A stretch of DNA of 64,000 bases, from assembly GCF_904849725.1 (NCBI RefSeq), contig NC_058523.1, positions 111,044,189-111,108,188 of the forward strand. Reading direction: 5' to 3'. This DNA is from Hordeum vulgare subsp. vulgare. Lineage: Eukaryota > Streptophyta > Magnoliopsida > Poales > Poaceae. A program made the position numbers and the translations under genes. The notes beneath the pieces were generated by a model. That model made no database searches, was not told the origin of the DNA, and saw only the letters and a list, made by a program, of their open reading frames with translations. Of the stretch, positions 9,737-22,579 are shown one piece after another. Within the stretch, counting starts at the first letter, position 1. Each line of letters opens with the position of its first letter.

Positions 9737-11677
9737 TGTTAGAGTATATATATAGTCATGTAACCTTTCGTACTTATCCCATTATATAAAAGGTTCCCTG
9801 CATATATTTCACACCTATACATGTATATATACCGACCTATGGCCTCATGAAAATATAAGTTGCATATTCCTAATATGGTATTAGAGCCCTAGAGTTTTTT
9901 TTCGCACGCGCAACTCGTGCTTTTTTCTGATCCATTTATTTCGTCGGCCACATCATGCTTTTCCTCCTCTTGCTGACGCTCGCGCTGCATCTATCTCGGG
10001 CTGGTGCTCTCTCCTCCCCGGTCGCGCTGTGCTTTTCCTCCTCTCGTCTACTCTCGCGCTGCATCTACCTCGGGTTGGTTCTATCTCCTCCCCGAGCCGC
10101 CCCCGCCCTCAAGATCAACGTCGCTGGTCCCGCTCGAAGATACCCCCGTCCTCCGGATCGACGACACCAACCCTGCTCTCGAGGCCCTGCTCAAGAGGTC
10201 CCGCTCGAAGCTGCCCTCAGGATCGCCGCCATTGGCCCTACTCTGGAGGCCTCGCTCGAAGTCGCTGACTCCGCTAGCCGTCATCCTCTGCTCGAGCACC
10301 TCCCGATCGGATCACTCCGCCCCGACCTAGCCAGCTCGAGCTTGTTGCAGCTCTCGATCGGATCATCCCAACCCGACCAGTCAGCTCGAGCTTGCTGCAG
10401 CTCCAGATCGGATCGCCACGCCTGCCGGACAGCGGTTGTTGTTGTGGGTGTCTCTATTCTCCTGATCGTCAAGTGCAAAAAAAATATCTTCGTCGTCAGG
10501 CTATGTTGTTGTTCCTCGTTGTCCGATGATATTTGACTACACTGAGTTTGTTGGCTTCATGCGCATTCATATGTGTGGTCTTCATCTTTGGGGCATTCTT
10601 TCTGGTGAGGTTCCCAATCCGTCGTGTCCGCTTCCTCTTGTGGCTCCTACTCCGCCGACGCCACTGGTTCTTCTAGCGGATGCTACTCAGGCTACAAAGG
10701 ACACAACTAAGCTTGCAGATGGGGCTACTATTAGTGCTTATGATGAGTGGGTTTCGACTTATGAGGAGGCTCTTTTTACGTATCATCAGGCTCTCCCTGT
10801 TTACACCGAGTAGCTCGATGATGATGCTCGCACTGCAGCCGTTCTCACTGCTAGTGTTCTGCCTCAGTTTGCTTCTGAGTTTTTGTGCCTTCTTACTGTC
10901 TTTCAAATGTGGACCCATCTCAGTGAGCGCTATCATCCCTCTGGTGATGCCTTATACTTGTCTATGGTTCGCCAAGAGCACGCTCTTCAATAGGGTGACT
11001 CTATTGTTGATGATTTCTATGCACAGAGTTCTGCTATCTGGCGTCAACTTGATTCTCTCCGCACTGCTGGTTGTCGTAGTTGTCAGTGCTGCCAGGTTGT
11101 GCGGGCTGATTTAGAGTTTCATCGTGTCTATGAGTTCTTGTCTCGGCTCCGTAAGGAGTTTGAGCCTCGGGGCACTCAGTTATTTGCTCGTGGTCGTATC
11201 TCCCTCATGGAGACGCTTTCTGAGATTCGTGCTGAGGAGACTCGCCTACGTGGCGCTGGTTTACTTGAGATTCCCTCTGTGCTCGCTGCTCGAGTTCCTG
11301 CTTTGCCGCCTGCTCCACCGGCTCGCCCCAGTGCTCCGCCGCTCTTGCCTACTCTTACGGGCGGCCAGGGTCGCTCTCGTACTCACCATGGCTACTGCAA
11401 TATGGATGGTCATGTTTAGTCTCAGTACTTCCAGAATAAGTGGCACTTGCGTAAGGCGTGGTCATCATCTTCTGGGACCTCTACTTCAACATCTTTCGCC
11501 ACCACCTTGACTGAGAAGGATATTCTGAGGCTTTAAGCGTCTGCTTGCTGCTTCAGGTTCTTCTTCGACGGGTACTACAGGTTCTGTGACTCATGTTTCC
11601 TGCACTGAGCAACCACCCTTTACACATTCAGGTACATCCTCGTGGGTTCTAGACACTCGAGCTTCTTTTCATATGTT
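9737..11677 (+). mobile_element. Copia element with short LTR, 5' part only
   Basis: A short AT-rich LTR of about 139 bp begins TGTTAGAGTATATA at 9737 and ends near 9875. It is followed at once by a primer-binding site TGGTATTAGAGCC (9876-9888), complementary to initiator tRNA-Met as in most plant Copia elements. A GC-rich leader (about 9950-10520) and a gag frame follow. The element is cut at 11677 by an Angela-type LTR. Its remaining pol and 3' LTR are nowhere to the right in the window. Confidence 0.65.
10526..11677 (+). pseudogene. Copia gag remnant with start of protease
   Basis: The frame starts with an ATG at 10526. A stop at 10811-10813 and a stop near 10993 break it, but homologous-looking protein continues on either side. 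It runs through LSERYHPSGDALYLS (about 10929), a CRSCQCC segment, EFLSRLRKEFEPRG (about 11133) and a Pro-rich stretch. A degraded zinc-knuckle-like segment (YCNMDGH then a stop) sits at about 11394. It ends with WVLDTRASFHM (about 11644), a protease active-site region in which the usual DSGA has become DTRA. Gag would form the particle. It is non-functional and truncated by the insertion at 11678. Confidence 0.6.
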
Positions 11678-11810
11678 TGTTGGAAATATGCCCTAGAAGC
11701 AATAATAAATTGGTTATTATTATATTTCCTTATTCATAATAATCGTTTATTATCCATGCTATAATTGTATTGATTGGAAACTCCAATACATGTGTGGATA
11801 CATAGACAAC
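11678..11810 (+). mobile_element. Angela-type LTR stub
   Basis: The first 133 bp of an Angela/BARE1-type LTR (TGTTGGAAATATGCCC, then ATCGTTTATTATCCATGC and TGTGTGGATACATAGAC), cut by the Gypsy LTR starting at 11811. It resembles the third copy (60060) more than the first two, for example TGGAAATATG rather than TGGAATTATG. The rest of this element is absent from the window. Confidence 0.85.
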
Positions 11811-13445
11811 TGATACGTCCAAAACGTATCTATAATTTATGCTTGTTCCATGATCTTTTGGGTGACATTGTTATATGTTTTGCTACACTTTTATATCATT
11901 TTACACATATTTGGACTAACCTACTAACTCAGTGCACCCAGTGCGAGTTTATGTCTGCTGATGTCTATTTTGCAGGGGCTTTTACCTAATTTTTCGAAGC
12001 CCGAAAAATCCTGAGAAAAATACATAAAAAATCAGCGTAACGGAAGCTTCCAGATCACCGAAGATGGGCCAGAGGGGGCCAGGGGCCGCCCAGGCGACCT
12101 GTGGGCGCAACCTACCCCCTGGCCGCACCAAGAGGCCGCCTAGGTGGGTCCCACCTCCTCCGGTGCCCTCCTTTGGCCTATATTTACTCCTCTGAGAGAA
12201 ACCCCTTTCATCAGATCCAGAATCATGAATTTCTCCATCGTTCCGCCGCCACAGCGCTTTCGAGATCGGGAGCGTCAGGAGACCTCTTCCCGGCACCCTG
12301 ACGGAGGCAGGATTGACCTCTGGGAGCTTCTCCACTGCCATGGACGCTTCCCGGACATGCGTGAGTAGTCCTCCTTGGACCATGGGTCCATGACCAGTAG
12401 CTATGTGATGTCTTCTCTCCAATCTTGTGCTTCAATGGTTAGTCCTTGTGAGCTGCCCTACATGATCAAGGCATCTATGTAATTCTCTTGCTATTGCTAT
12501 GCTCGGTTTGTTGAGATCCGATGTATTATGAGATTATGTTCAGTTTTTTATGAGTTATATATTTGATTATCCTTTTATATTATGTTCCTTAGTGATTCAT
12601 GCATGTTCTCCGTTGCTATTTATTGCTTTGGCCGAGTAGTAGATTGTAACTCCAAGAGGGAGCATTATGCATGATTGTGGGTTCATGCCCCTCGATGTCT
12701 AGCTTGAGTGACAGAAACATGAGACTAGGAGATGTGTTGTTGCCACGAGGGAGAAAACAATGGTGCTTGTGACCATGGTTGCAAGGATTGTTTACCTTAC
12801 GCATAGTTCGTTAATGCAGTTGTCCGTTTCTTTGAGTTTATACTTCGGGTGGGGCTCACAACTTAATACCGGCGAGATGTTCTAGATAGATATCTCAAGG
12901 TGGATGATTAGTAAGTAGATGCTGATGAATAAACGGTCTACCTGTCTTGGCGTACTGCCCATTACTATTGAGCCTCTAACTATCAGTAGCATAATTAGCA
13001 TTGCGGTGCGTTCATAATTCTATCAATTGCCCAACTGTAATTTGTTTATCCAAGCATAGTTGTTTATCGTCTTTTGGGACAGAGACATCACTAGTGAACA
13101 TCATGTGTCTCCGGTCCATATCACCATCATTGTTTACACCACCATCATTTATCGTTTTCATTTACTTTTCCGTTGAAATCACTATTACTTTTCCTCCTTG
13201 TGTTTTGATCCTTTGCAAACTACAAGGCCTGAGAGATTGACAACCTCTCTGTACTCGTTGGGAGCAAAGTTATTTGTTGTGTATTCAGGTCAACATCTTC
13301 TGCTAGCGCCAGGGTGGAAGACACCTACTTGTTGATCCTCGGACTCCTCCTGGTTTGATAAACCTTACAGTCTCCGTGTGAGGGAAAACTTGATGCTGAC
13401 TACATCTCAACCTTCCACTTGGGGTAACCAAGGAGGTGCGATAAG

Positions 13446-15266
13446 TGTTGGAATTATGCCCTAGAGGCAATAATAAATATAGTTATTATTATAATTCCTG
13501 TATCAAGATAATCGTTTATTATCCATGCTATAATTGTATTGAATGAAGACTCATTTACATGTGTGGATACATAGACAAAACACTGTCCCTAGCAAGCCTC
13601 TAGTTGGCTAGCCAGTTGATCAAAGATAGCCAGTGTCTTCTGATTATGAACAGGGGGTTGTTGCTTGATAACTGGATCACGTCATTAGTAGAATCACGTG
13701 ATGGACTAGACCCAAACTAATAGACGTAGCATGTTGATCGTGTCATTTTGTTGCTACTGTTTTCTGCGTGTCAAGTATTTGTTCCTATGACCATGAGATC
13801 ATATAACTTACTAACACCGGAGGAATACTTTGTGTGTATCAAACGTCGCAACGTAACTGGGTGACTATAAAGATGCTCTACAGGTATCTCCGAAGGTGTT
13901 CGTTGAGTTAGTATGGATCAAGACTGGGATTTGTCACTTCGTGTGACGGAGAGGTATCTCGGGGCCCACTCGGTAATACAACATCACACAGAAGCCTTGC
14001 AAGCAATGTAACTTAGTGTAAGTTGCAGGATCTTGTATTACGGAACGAGTAAAGAGACTTGCCGGTAAACGAGATTGAAATAGGTATGCGGATACTGACG
14101 ATCGAATCTCGGGCAAGTAACATACCGAAGGACAAAGGGAATGACATACGGGATTATATGAATCCTTGGCACTGAGGTTCAAACGATAAGATCTTCGTAG
14201 AATATGTAGGATCCAATATGGGCATCCAGGTCCCGCTATTGGATATTGACCGAGGAGTCTCTCGGGTCATGTCTACATAGTTCTCGAACCCGCAGGGTCT
14301 GCACACTTAAGGTTCAACGTTGTTTTATGCGTATTTGAGTTATATGGTTGGTTACCGAATGTTGTTCGGAGTCCTGGATGAGATCACGGACGTCACGAGG
14401 GTTTCCAGAATGGTCCGAAAACGAAGATTGATATATAGGATGACCTCATTTGATTACCGAAAGGTTTTTGGAGTTACCGAGAATGTACCGGGAATGACGA
14501 ATGGGTTCCAGGAGTTCACCGGGGGGGGGGGGCAACCCACCCCGGGGAAGCCCATAGGCCTTGAGGGTGGCGCATCAGCCCTTAGTAAGCTGGTGGGACA
14601 GCCCGAAAGGGCCCTATGCGCATTGGAAGAAAAATCAAAGAGAAAAAAAGGAGGAGGTGGGAAAGGAAAGAAGGACTCCACCCACCAAACCAAGTAGGAC
14701 TCGGTTTGGGGGGGGGAGTCCTTCCCCCCTTTGGCTCGGCCGACCCCCTTGGAGCTCCTTGAGCCCCAAGGCAAGGTCCCCCCCTCTCCCACCTATATAT
14801 ACAGAGGTTTTAGGGCTGATTTGAGACGACTTTTCCACGGCAGCCCGACCACATACCTCCACGGTTTTTCCTCTAGATCGCGTTTCTGCGGAGCTCGGGC
14901 GGAGCCCTGCTGAGACGAGATCATCACCAACCTCCGAAGCGCCGTCACTCTGCCGGAGAACTCTTCTACCTCTCCGTCTCTCTTGTTGGATCAAGAAGGC
15001 CGAGATCATCGTCGAGCTGTACGTGTGCTGAACGCGGAGGTGCCGTCCGTTCGGCACTAGATCGTGGGACTGATCGCGGGATAGTTCGCGGGGCGGATCG
15101 AGGGACGTGAGGACGTTCCACTACATCAACCGCGTTCACTAATGCTTCTGCTGTACGGTCTACAAGGGTACATAGATCACTCATCCCCTCTCGTAGATGG
15201 ACATCACCATGATAGGTCTTCGTGCGCGTAGGAAAATTTTTGTTTCCCATGCGACGTTACCCAACA
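13446..15266 (+). repeat. Angela copy 1, 5' LTR
   Basis: 1,821 bp, TGTTGG...CCAACA. It includes a G12 run (14521-14532), a pyrimidine/purine-rich part and the promoter TATA box near 14794. Open frames in it recur in every LTR copy of the family but are not coding regions of the element. Confidence 0.95.
14794..14801 (+). promoter_or_regulatory. Angela LTR TATA box
   Basis: TATATATA in the context CCCACC-TATATATA-CAGAGG, in the 3' third of the LTR. It is preceded by a C-rich block and followed by the stretch where BARE1 transcripts are known to start. The equivalent in the 3' LTR is 21904-21911, and in copy 2 (minus strand) about 47509-47516. Confidence 0.6.
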
Positions 15267-16523
15267 GTGGCATCATGAGCTAGGTTCATGCGTAGATGTC
15301 TTCTAGAGTAGATCACAAAAGTTTTTGTGGGTGGTGATGTGCATTTTGCTGCCCTCCTTAGTCTTTTCTCGATTCGGCGGTATTGTTGGATTGAAGCGGC
15401 CCGGACCGACATTATTCGTACGCTTACGAAAGACTGGTTTCATCGCTCGACATGCAACCTCGTTGCATAAAGATGACTGGCAGGTGTCAGTTTCTTCAAC
15501 TTTAGTTGAATCGGATTTGACCGAGGAGGTCCTTGGAGAGGTTAAATAGCAACTCATATATCTCCGTTGTGGTGTTTGCATAAGTAAGATGTGATCCTAC
15601 TAGATACCCATGGTCACCACGTAAAACATGCAACAACAAAATTAGAGGACGTCTAACTTGTTTTTGCAGGGTATGCTTGTGATGTGATATGGCCAACGAT
15701 GTGATGTGATATATTGGATGTATGAGATGATCATGTTGTAATAGATAATATCGACTTGCACGTCGATGGTACGGCAACCGGCAGGAGCCATAGGGTTGTC
15801 TTTATACTAATGTTTGTGCTTGCAGATGCGTTTACTATTTTGCTAGGATGTAGCTTTAGTAGTAATAGCATGAGTAGCACGACAACCCCGATGGCGACAC
15901 GTTGATGGAGATCATGGTGTGGCGTCGGTGACAAGAAGATCGTGCCGGTGCTTTGGTGATGGAGATCAAGAAGCACGTGATGATGGCCATATCATGTCAC
16001 TTATGAATTGCATGTGATGTTAATCCTTTTATGCACCTTATTTTGCTTAGAACGACGGTAGCATTATGAGGTGATCTCTCACTAAAATTTCAAGACGAAA
16101 ATTGTGTTCTCCCCGACTGTGCACCGTTGCTACAGTTCGTCGTTTCGAGACACCACGTGATGATCGGGTGTGATAGACTCAACGTTCACATACAACGGGT
16201 GCAAAACAGTTGCGCACGCGGAACACTCGGGTTAAGCTTGACGAGCCTAGCATGTGCAGACATGGCCTCGGAACACATGAGACCGAAAGGTCGGTCATGA
16301 ATCATATAGATGATATGATTAGCATAGGGATGCTTACCACTGAAACTATACTCAACTCACATGATGATCAGACTTGAGCTAGTGTAAGTGGATCATGAAC
16401 CACTCAAATGACTAGAGAGATGTACTTTTTGAGTGGGAGTTTAGCAAATAATTTGATTAAGTTAAACTCTAATTATCTTGAACATAGTCTAAGTCCACTT
16501 TGAATATATTTGTGTTGTAGATC

Positions 16524-19500
16524 ATGGCTCACGCGACAGTCACCCTGAATTTTAATATGTTCCTAGAGAAAGCTAAGTTGAAAGATGATGGAAGCAACTT
16601 TGTAGACTGGGCTCGTAATCTTAAGCTAATCTTACAAGCTGGGAAGAAGGATTATGTCCTTAATGCTGCGCTAGGAGATGAACCACCCGCTACGGCTGAT
16701 CAGGATGTTAAGAACGCTTGGTTAGCACGTAAGGAGGACTACTCAGTAGTTCAATGTGCAGTCTTGTATGGCTTAGAACCGGGACTTCAACGTCGCTTTG
16801 AGCGTCATGGAGCATTTGAGATGTTCTAGGAGTTGAAGTTTATCTTTCAGAAGAACGCCCGGATCGAGAGGTATGAGACCTCCGATAAATTCTATGCTTG
16901 CAAGATGGAGGAGAACTCGTCTGTCAGTGAACATGTGCTCAAAATGTCTGGGTACTCAAACCGTCTAGCTGAGCTGGGGATTGAACTCCCGCAAGAGACT
17001 ATCACTAACAGAATCCCTCAATCACTGCCGCCAAGCTATAAAGGCTTTGTGTTGAACTACAACATGCAAGGGATGAACAAGTCACCCGGCGAGTTGTTTG
17101 CGATGCTGAAAGTCGTAGAGTCTGAACTCCGTAAAGAGCATCAAGTGTTGATGGTGAATAAGACCACTAGTTTCAAGAGAAACGGCAAAGGCAAGAAGGG
17201 TAATTCAAAAAAGAGCGGCAAGCCTGTTGCCAATCCGACGAAGAAACCCAAAGCTGGACCTAAGCCTGAAACAGAGTGTTACTATTGCAAGGGTATGGGT
17301 CATTGGAAGCGCAATTGCCCCAAGTATCTGGCAGATAAGAAGGCGGCCAAAGAAAAATCAGGTATATTTGATATACATGTTATTGATGTGTACTTAACCG
17401 GCTCTCGTAGTAGTGCCTGGGTATTCAATACCGGTTCTGTTGCTCATATTTGCAACTCGAAACAGGAACTGCGGAATAGACGAAGGCTGGCGAAAGATGA
17501 AGTGACGATGCGTGTAGGAAATGGTTCCAAGGTTGATGCAATCGTCGTCGGCACAGTTTCACTTCAGTTACCATCAGGATTAGTTATGAACTTGAATCAT
17601 TGTTATTTAGTGCCTGCGTTGAGCATGAACATTATATCTGGATCTTGTTTATTGCGAGACAGTTACTCTTTTAAGTCAGAGAATAATGGTTGTTCTATTT
17701 CTATGAGTAACATCTTTTATGGTCATGCACCCAATGTGAGAGGATTGTTCATATTGAATCTTGATAGCGATACACACATACATAACATTGAGACCAAAAG
17801 AGTTAGAGTTAACAATGATAGCGCCATATTTTTGTGGCACTGCCGCTTAGGTCATATTGGTGTAAAGCGCATGAAGAAACTCCATGCCGATGGACTTTTG
17901 GAGTCACTTGACTTTGATTCACTTGACACGTGTGAACCATGCCTCATGGGCAAGATGACTAAAACTCCGTTCTCCGAAACAATGGAGCGTGCAAGTGACT
18001 TGTTGGAAATCATACATACCGATGTGTGTGGTCCGATGAGCGTAGAGGCACGCGGCGGATATCGTTATTTTCTCACCTTCACTGACGATTTGAGTAGATA
18101 TGGTTATGTCTACTTAATGAAGCACAAGTCTGAAACATTTGAAAAGTTCAAGCAATTTTAGAGTGAAGTTGAAAATCATCGTAACAAGAAGATCAAGTTC
18201 CTACGGTCTGATCGTGGGGGTGAATATCTGAGTTTCGAGTTTGGTGCTCACTTAAGACAATGTGGAATTGTTTCACAGTTGACACCGCCTAGAACACCAC
18301 AGCGTAATGGTGTGTCCGAACGTCGTAATCGTACTTTATTAGAGATGGTGCGATCTATGATGTCTCTTACCGATTTGCCGTTATCGTTTTGGGGTTATGC
18401 ATTAGAAACAGCTGCATTCACTTTAAATAGGGCACCATCAAAATCCGTTGAGACGACACCATACGAACTATGGTATGGCAAAAGGCCAAAGTTGTCGTTT
18501 CTTAAAGTTTGGGGATGTGATGCTTATGTCAAAAAGCTTCAGCCTGAAAAGCTGGAACCCAAAGCGGAAAGGTGCATCTTCATAGGTTACCCAAAAGAGA
18601 CAGTTGGGTACACCTTCTATCTCAAATCTGAGAGCAAAGTGTTTGTTGCTAAAAACGGAGCTTTTCTCGAGAAGGAGTTTCTCTCGAGAGAATTGAGTGG
18701 GAGGAAGATAGAACTTGACGAGGTTGTCGAACCTCTCATCCCTCTGGATGGTGGCGCAGGGCAAGGGGAAACCTCTGTCGTTGCGACGCCGGTTGAGGAG
18801 GAAGTTAATGATGATGATCATGAAACTCCGGTTCAAGTTTCTGTCGAACCACGCAGGTCGACGAGACCACGTGCTGCTCCAGAGTGGTACGGTAATCCCA
18901 TCTTATCAATCATGTTGTTGGACAACAATGAACCTGCAAATTATGAAGAAGCAATGGTGGGCCCAGATTCCAACAAATGGCTAGAAGCCATAAAGTCCTA
19001 GATAGGATCCATGTATGAGAACAAAGTGTGGACTTTGGAGGTACTGCCTGAGGGCCGCAAGGCTATTCAGAACAAATGGATCTTTAAGAGGAAGACGGAC
19101 ACTGACGGCAATGTGACAGTTTATAAAGCTCGACTTGTGGCAAAGGGTTTTTCACAAGTTCAAGGAGTTGACTACGACGAGACATTCTCACCCGTAGCGA
19201 TGCTTAAGTCCATCAGAATCATGTTAGCAATAGCTGCATTTTTTGATTATGAAATCTGGCAGATGGATGTCAAAACGGCGTTCCTTAACGGTTTCCTTAA
19301 GGAAGAATTGTACATGATGCAACCCGAAGGTTTTGTCGATCCTAAGAATGCTAACAAGGTGTGCAAGCTCCAGCGATCCATTTATGGACTAGTGCAAGCA
19401 TCTAGGAGTTGGAACATACGCTTTGATGAGGTGATCAAAGTATTTGGGTTTATACAAGTGGTTGGAGAATCTTGTATTTACAAGAAAGTGAGTGGGAGCT

Positions 19501-20504
19501 CTGTGACGTTTCTAATATTATATGTGGATGACATATTGCTGATTGGAAACAACGTAGAGTTTTTGGAGAGCATAAAGGATTACTTGAATAAAAGTTTCTC
19601 TATGAAGGACCTAGGAGAAGCTGCTTACATTCTAGGCATTAAGATCTATAGGGATAGATCAAAACGCCTAATAGGACTTTCACAAAGCACATACCTTGAT
19701 AAAGTTTTGAAGAGGTTCAAAATGGAACAGTCCAAGAAGGGGTTCTTGCCAGTTTTACAAGGTACGAGATTGAGTAAGACTCAGTGCCCAGCAACTGATG
19801 AAGATAGAGAGCATATGCGCTCCGTCCCCTATGCTTCAGCCATAGGTTCTATCATGTATGCAATGCTGTGCACTAGACCAGACGTTAGCCTGGCCATAAG
19901 TATGGCAGGTAGGTTCTAGAGTAATCCAGGAGTGGATCACTGGACATCGGTCAAGAATATCCTGAAGTACCTGAAAAGGACTAAGGAGATGTTTCTCGTG
20001 TATGGAGGCGACGAAGAGCTCACCATAAAAGGTTACGTCGATGCAAGCTTTGACACAGATCCGGACGACTCTAAGTCGCAAACCGGATACATATTTATTC
20101 TTAATGGGGGTGCGGTAAGCTGGTGCAGTTCCAAGCAAAGCGTCGTAGCAGATTCTACATGTGAAGCGGAGTACATGGCTGCCTCGGAGGCGGCCAAGGA
20201 GGGTGTCTGGATGAAGCAGTTCATGACGGATCTTGGAGTGGTGCCAAGCGCACTGAATCCAATAACCTTGTTCTGTGACAACACGGGTGCCATTGCCTTA
20301 GCAAAGGAACCACGGTTTCACAAGAAGTCCAGACACATCAAACGACGCTTCAACCTCATCCGCGACTACGTCGAAGGAGAGGACATAAATATATGCAAAG
20401 TGCACACGGATCTGAATGTAGCAGACCCGCTGACTAAACCTCTTCGACAGCCAAAGCATGATCAACACCAGAACTGTATGGGTGTTAGATTTATTACAAT
20501 GTAA
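16524..20504 (+). pseudogene. Angela copy 1 Gag-Pol polyprotein, four amber stops
   Basis: A single frame of 1,327 codons with no frameshift. In order: Gag with a CCHC zinc knuckle (Cys252, Cys255, His260, Cys265); protease, whose active-site Asp is replaced (NTG at residue 302, where copy 2 has DTG); integrase with an HHCC region and DDE-type motifs (HTDVCGPM, SDRGGEY, NGVSERRN); reverse transcriptase with YVDD at residues 1000-1003; and RNase H ending at 20504. Stops are all TAG, at codons 102, 546, 826 and 1132. Copy 2 has CAG at three of these positions and GAG at the fourth. The copy could not make active enzyme itself but could be mobilised in trans. Start chosen at the conserved MAHATV, which copy 2 shares. 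Confidence 0.93.
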
Positions 20505-20556
20505 TTTGCATGATGATGTGAGGGCTAGCTTATTGACTCTAGTGCAAGTGGGAGAC

Positions 20557-22376
20557 TGTTGGAATTATGCCCTAGAGGCAATAATAAATATAGTTATTAT
20601 TATAATTCCTGTATCAAGATAATCGTTTATTATCCATGCTATAATTGTATTGAATGAAGACTCATTTACATGTGTGGATACATAGACAAAACACTGTCCC
20701 TAGCAAGCCTCTAGTTGGCTAGCCAGTTGATCAAAGATAGTCAGTGTCTTCTGATTATGAACAAGGTGTTGTTGCTTGATAATTGGATCACGTCATTAGT
20801 AGAATCACGTGATGGACTAGACCCAAACTAATAGACGTAGCATGTTGATCGTGTCATTTTGTTGCTACTGTTTTCTGCGTGTCAAGTATTTGTTCCTATG
20901 ACCATGAGATCATATAACTTACTAACACCGGAGGAATACTTTGTGTGTATCAAACATCGCAACGTAACTGGGTGACTATAAATATGCTCTACAGGTATCT
21001 CCGAAGGTGTTCGTTGAGTTAGTATGGATCAAGTCTGGGATTTGTCACTCCGTGTGACGGAGAGGTATCTCGGGGCCCACTCGGTAATACAACATCACAC
21101 ACAAGCCTTGCAAGCAATGTAACTTAGTGTAAGTTGCAGGATCTTGTATTACGGAACGAGTAAAGAGACTTGCCGGTAAACGAGATTGAAATAGGTATGC
21201 GGATACTGACGATCGAATCTCGGGCAAGTAACATACCGAAGGACAAAGGGAATGACATACGGGATTATATGAATCCTTGGCACTGAGGTTCAAACGATAA
21301 GATCTTCGTAGAATATGTAGGATCCAATATGGGCATCCAGGTCCCGCTATTGGATATTGACCGAGGAGTCTCTCGGGTCATGTCTACATAGTTCTCGAAC
21401 CCGCAGGGTCTGCACACTTAAGGTTCAACGTTGTTTTATGCGTATTTGAGTTATATGGTTGGTTACCGAATGTTGTTCGGAGTCCTGGATGAGATCACGG
21501 ACGTCACGAGGGTTTCCAGAATGGTCCGGAAACGAAGATTGATATATAGGATGACCTCATTTGATTACCGGAAGGTTTTCGGAGTTACCGAGAATGTACC
21601 GGGAATGACGAATGGGTTCCAGGAGTTCACCGGGGGGGGGGGGGCAACCCACCCCGGGGAAGCCCATAGGCCTTGAGGGTGGCGCATCAGCCCTTAGTAA
21701 GCTGGTGGGACAGCCCGAAAGGGCCCTATGCGCATTGGAAGAAAAATCAAAGAGAAAAAAAGGAGGAGGTGGGAAAGGAAAGAAGGACTCCACCCACCAA
21801 ACCAAGTAGGACTCGGTTTGGGGGGGAGTCCTTCCCCCCTTTGGCTCGGCCGACCCCCTTGGAGCTCCTTGAGCCCCAAGGCAAGGTCCCCCCCTCTCCC
21901 ACCTATATATACAGAGGTTTTAGGGCTGATTTGAGACGACTTTTCCACGGCAGCCCGACCACATACCTCCACGGTTTTTCCTCTAGATCGCGTTTCTGCG
22001 GAGCTCGGGCGGAGCCCTGCTGAGACGAGATCATCACCAACCTCCGGAGCGCCATCACGCTGCCGGAGAACTCTTCTACCTCTCCATCTCTCTTGCTGGA
22101 TCAAGAAGGCCGAGATCATCGTCAAGCTGTACGTGTGCTGAACGCGGAGGTGCCGTCCGTTCGGCACTAGATCGTGGGACTGATCGCGGGATAGTTCGCG
22201 GGGCGGGTCGAGGGATGTGAGGACGTTCCACTACATCAACCGCGTTCACTAACGCTTCTGCTGTACGGTCTACAAGGGTACGTAGATCACTCATCCCCTC
22301 TCGTAGATGGACATCACCATGATAGGTCTTCGTGCGCGTAGGAAAATTTTTGTTTCCCATGCGACGTTACCCAACA
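20557..22376 (+). repeat. Angela copy 1, 3' LTR
   Basis: 1,820 bp, nearly identical to 13446-15266. Both LTRs of this copy end GTTACCCAACA, whereas copies 2 and 3 have GTTCCCCAACA at the equivalent end. That shared variant was therefore present when the copy inserted. Confidence 0.95.
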
Positions 22377-22579
22377 ATAAGTATACACATCATCTCGTCA
22401 TCAAGCAAAGTTTTCTGGTGCCGTTGTTGGGGACTCCAGTCTTAAAGATATGGGAGTTGCATGCTATCTTTTACCTTTGCTTTTTAGTCTTGTTAGTTTG
22501 CTTTTTAGTTTTTGCTTTAGAGTCCTATACCAAAAACCACACAAAAATTAGTTGCTTTGTTCTTGCTTGTTGCCGCTAC

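Larger units (their letters stand above)
13446..22376 (+). mobile_element. Complete Angela/BARE1-type Copia element, copy 1
   Basis: The 5' LTR is 13446-15266, the internal region 15267-20556, and the 3' LTR 20557-22376. Perfect 5-bp target duplications ATAAG flank it at 13441-13445 and 22377-22381. A Met-tRNA-type primer site (TGGCATCATGAGC) starts at 15268. The polypurine stretch AAGTGGGAGA lies just before the 3' LTR. By eye the two LTRs differ at about 22 substitutions and two homopolymer indels in 1,820 bp, so this is the youngest datable insertion here. The leader 15267-16523 has no convincing gene. Confidence 0.95.

Noticed and set aside
9955..10536. 193-codon frame with a hydrophobic start resembling a signal peptide
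   Set aside because: It is the GC-rich untranslated leader between the Copia primer site and gag; the hydrophobic start is Leu-codon low complexity.
14635..15057. 140-codon minus-strand frame in the Angela LTR
   Set aside because: Antisense to the LTR promoter and leader, with no domain. It appears in altered form in the other LTRs.
21045..21293. Recurring 82-codon frame (MNLSAKDSYNPV...) present in every Angela LTR
   Set aside because: Its recurrence reflects LTR copying. It lies antisense in the LTR, outside the coding region, and is disrupted in 55236-55433.
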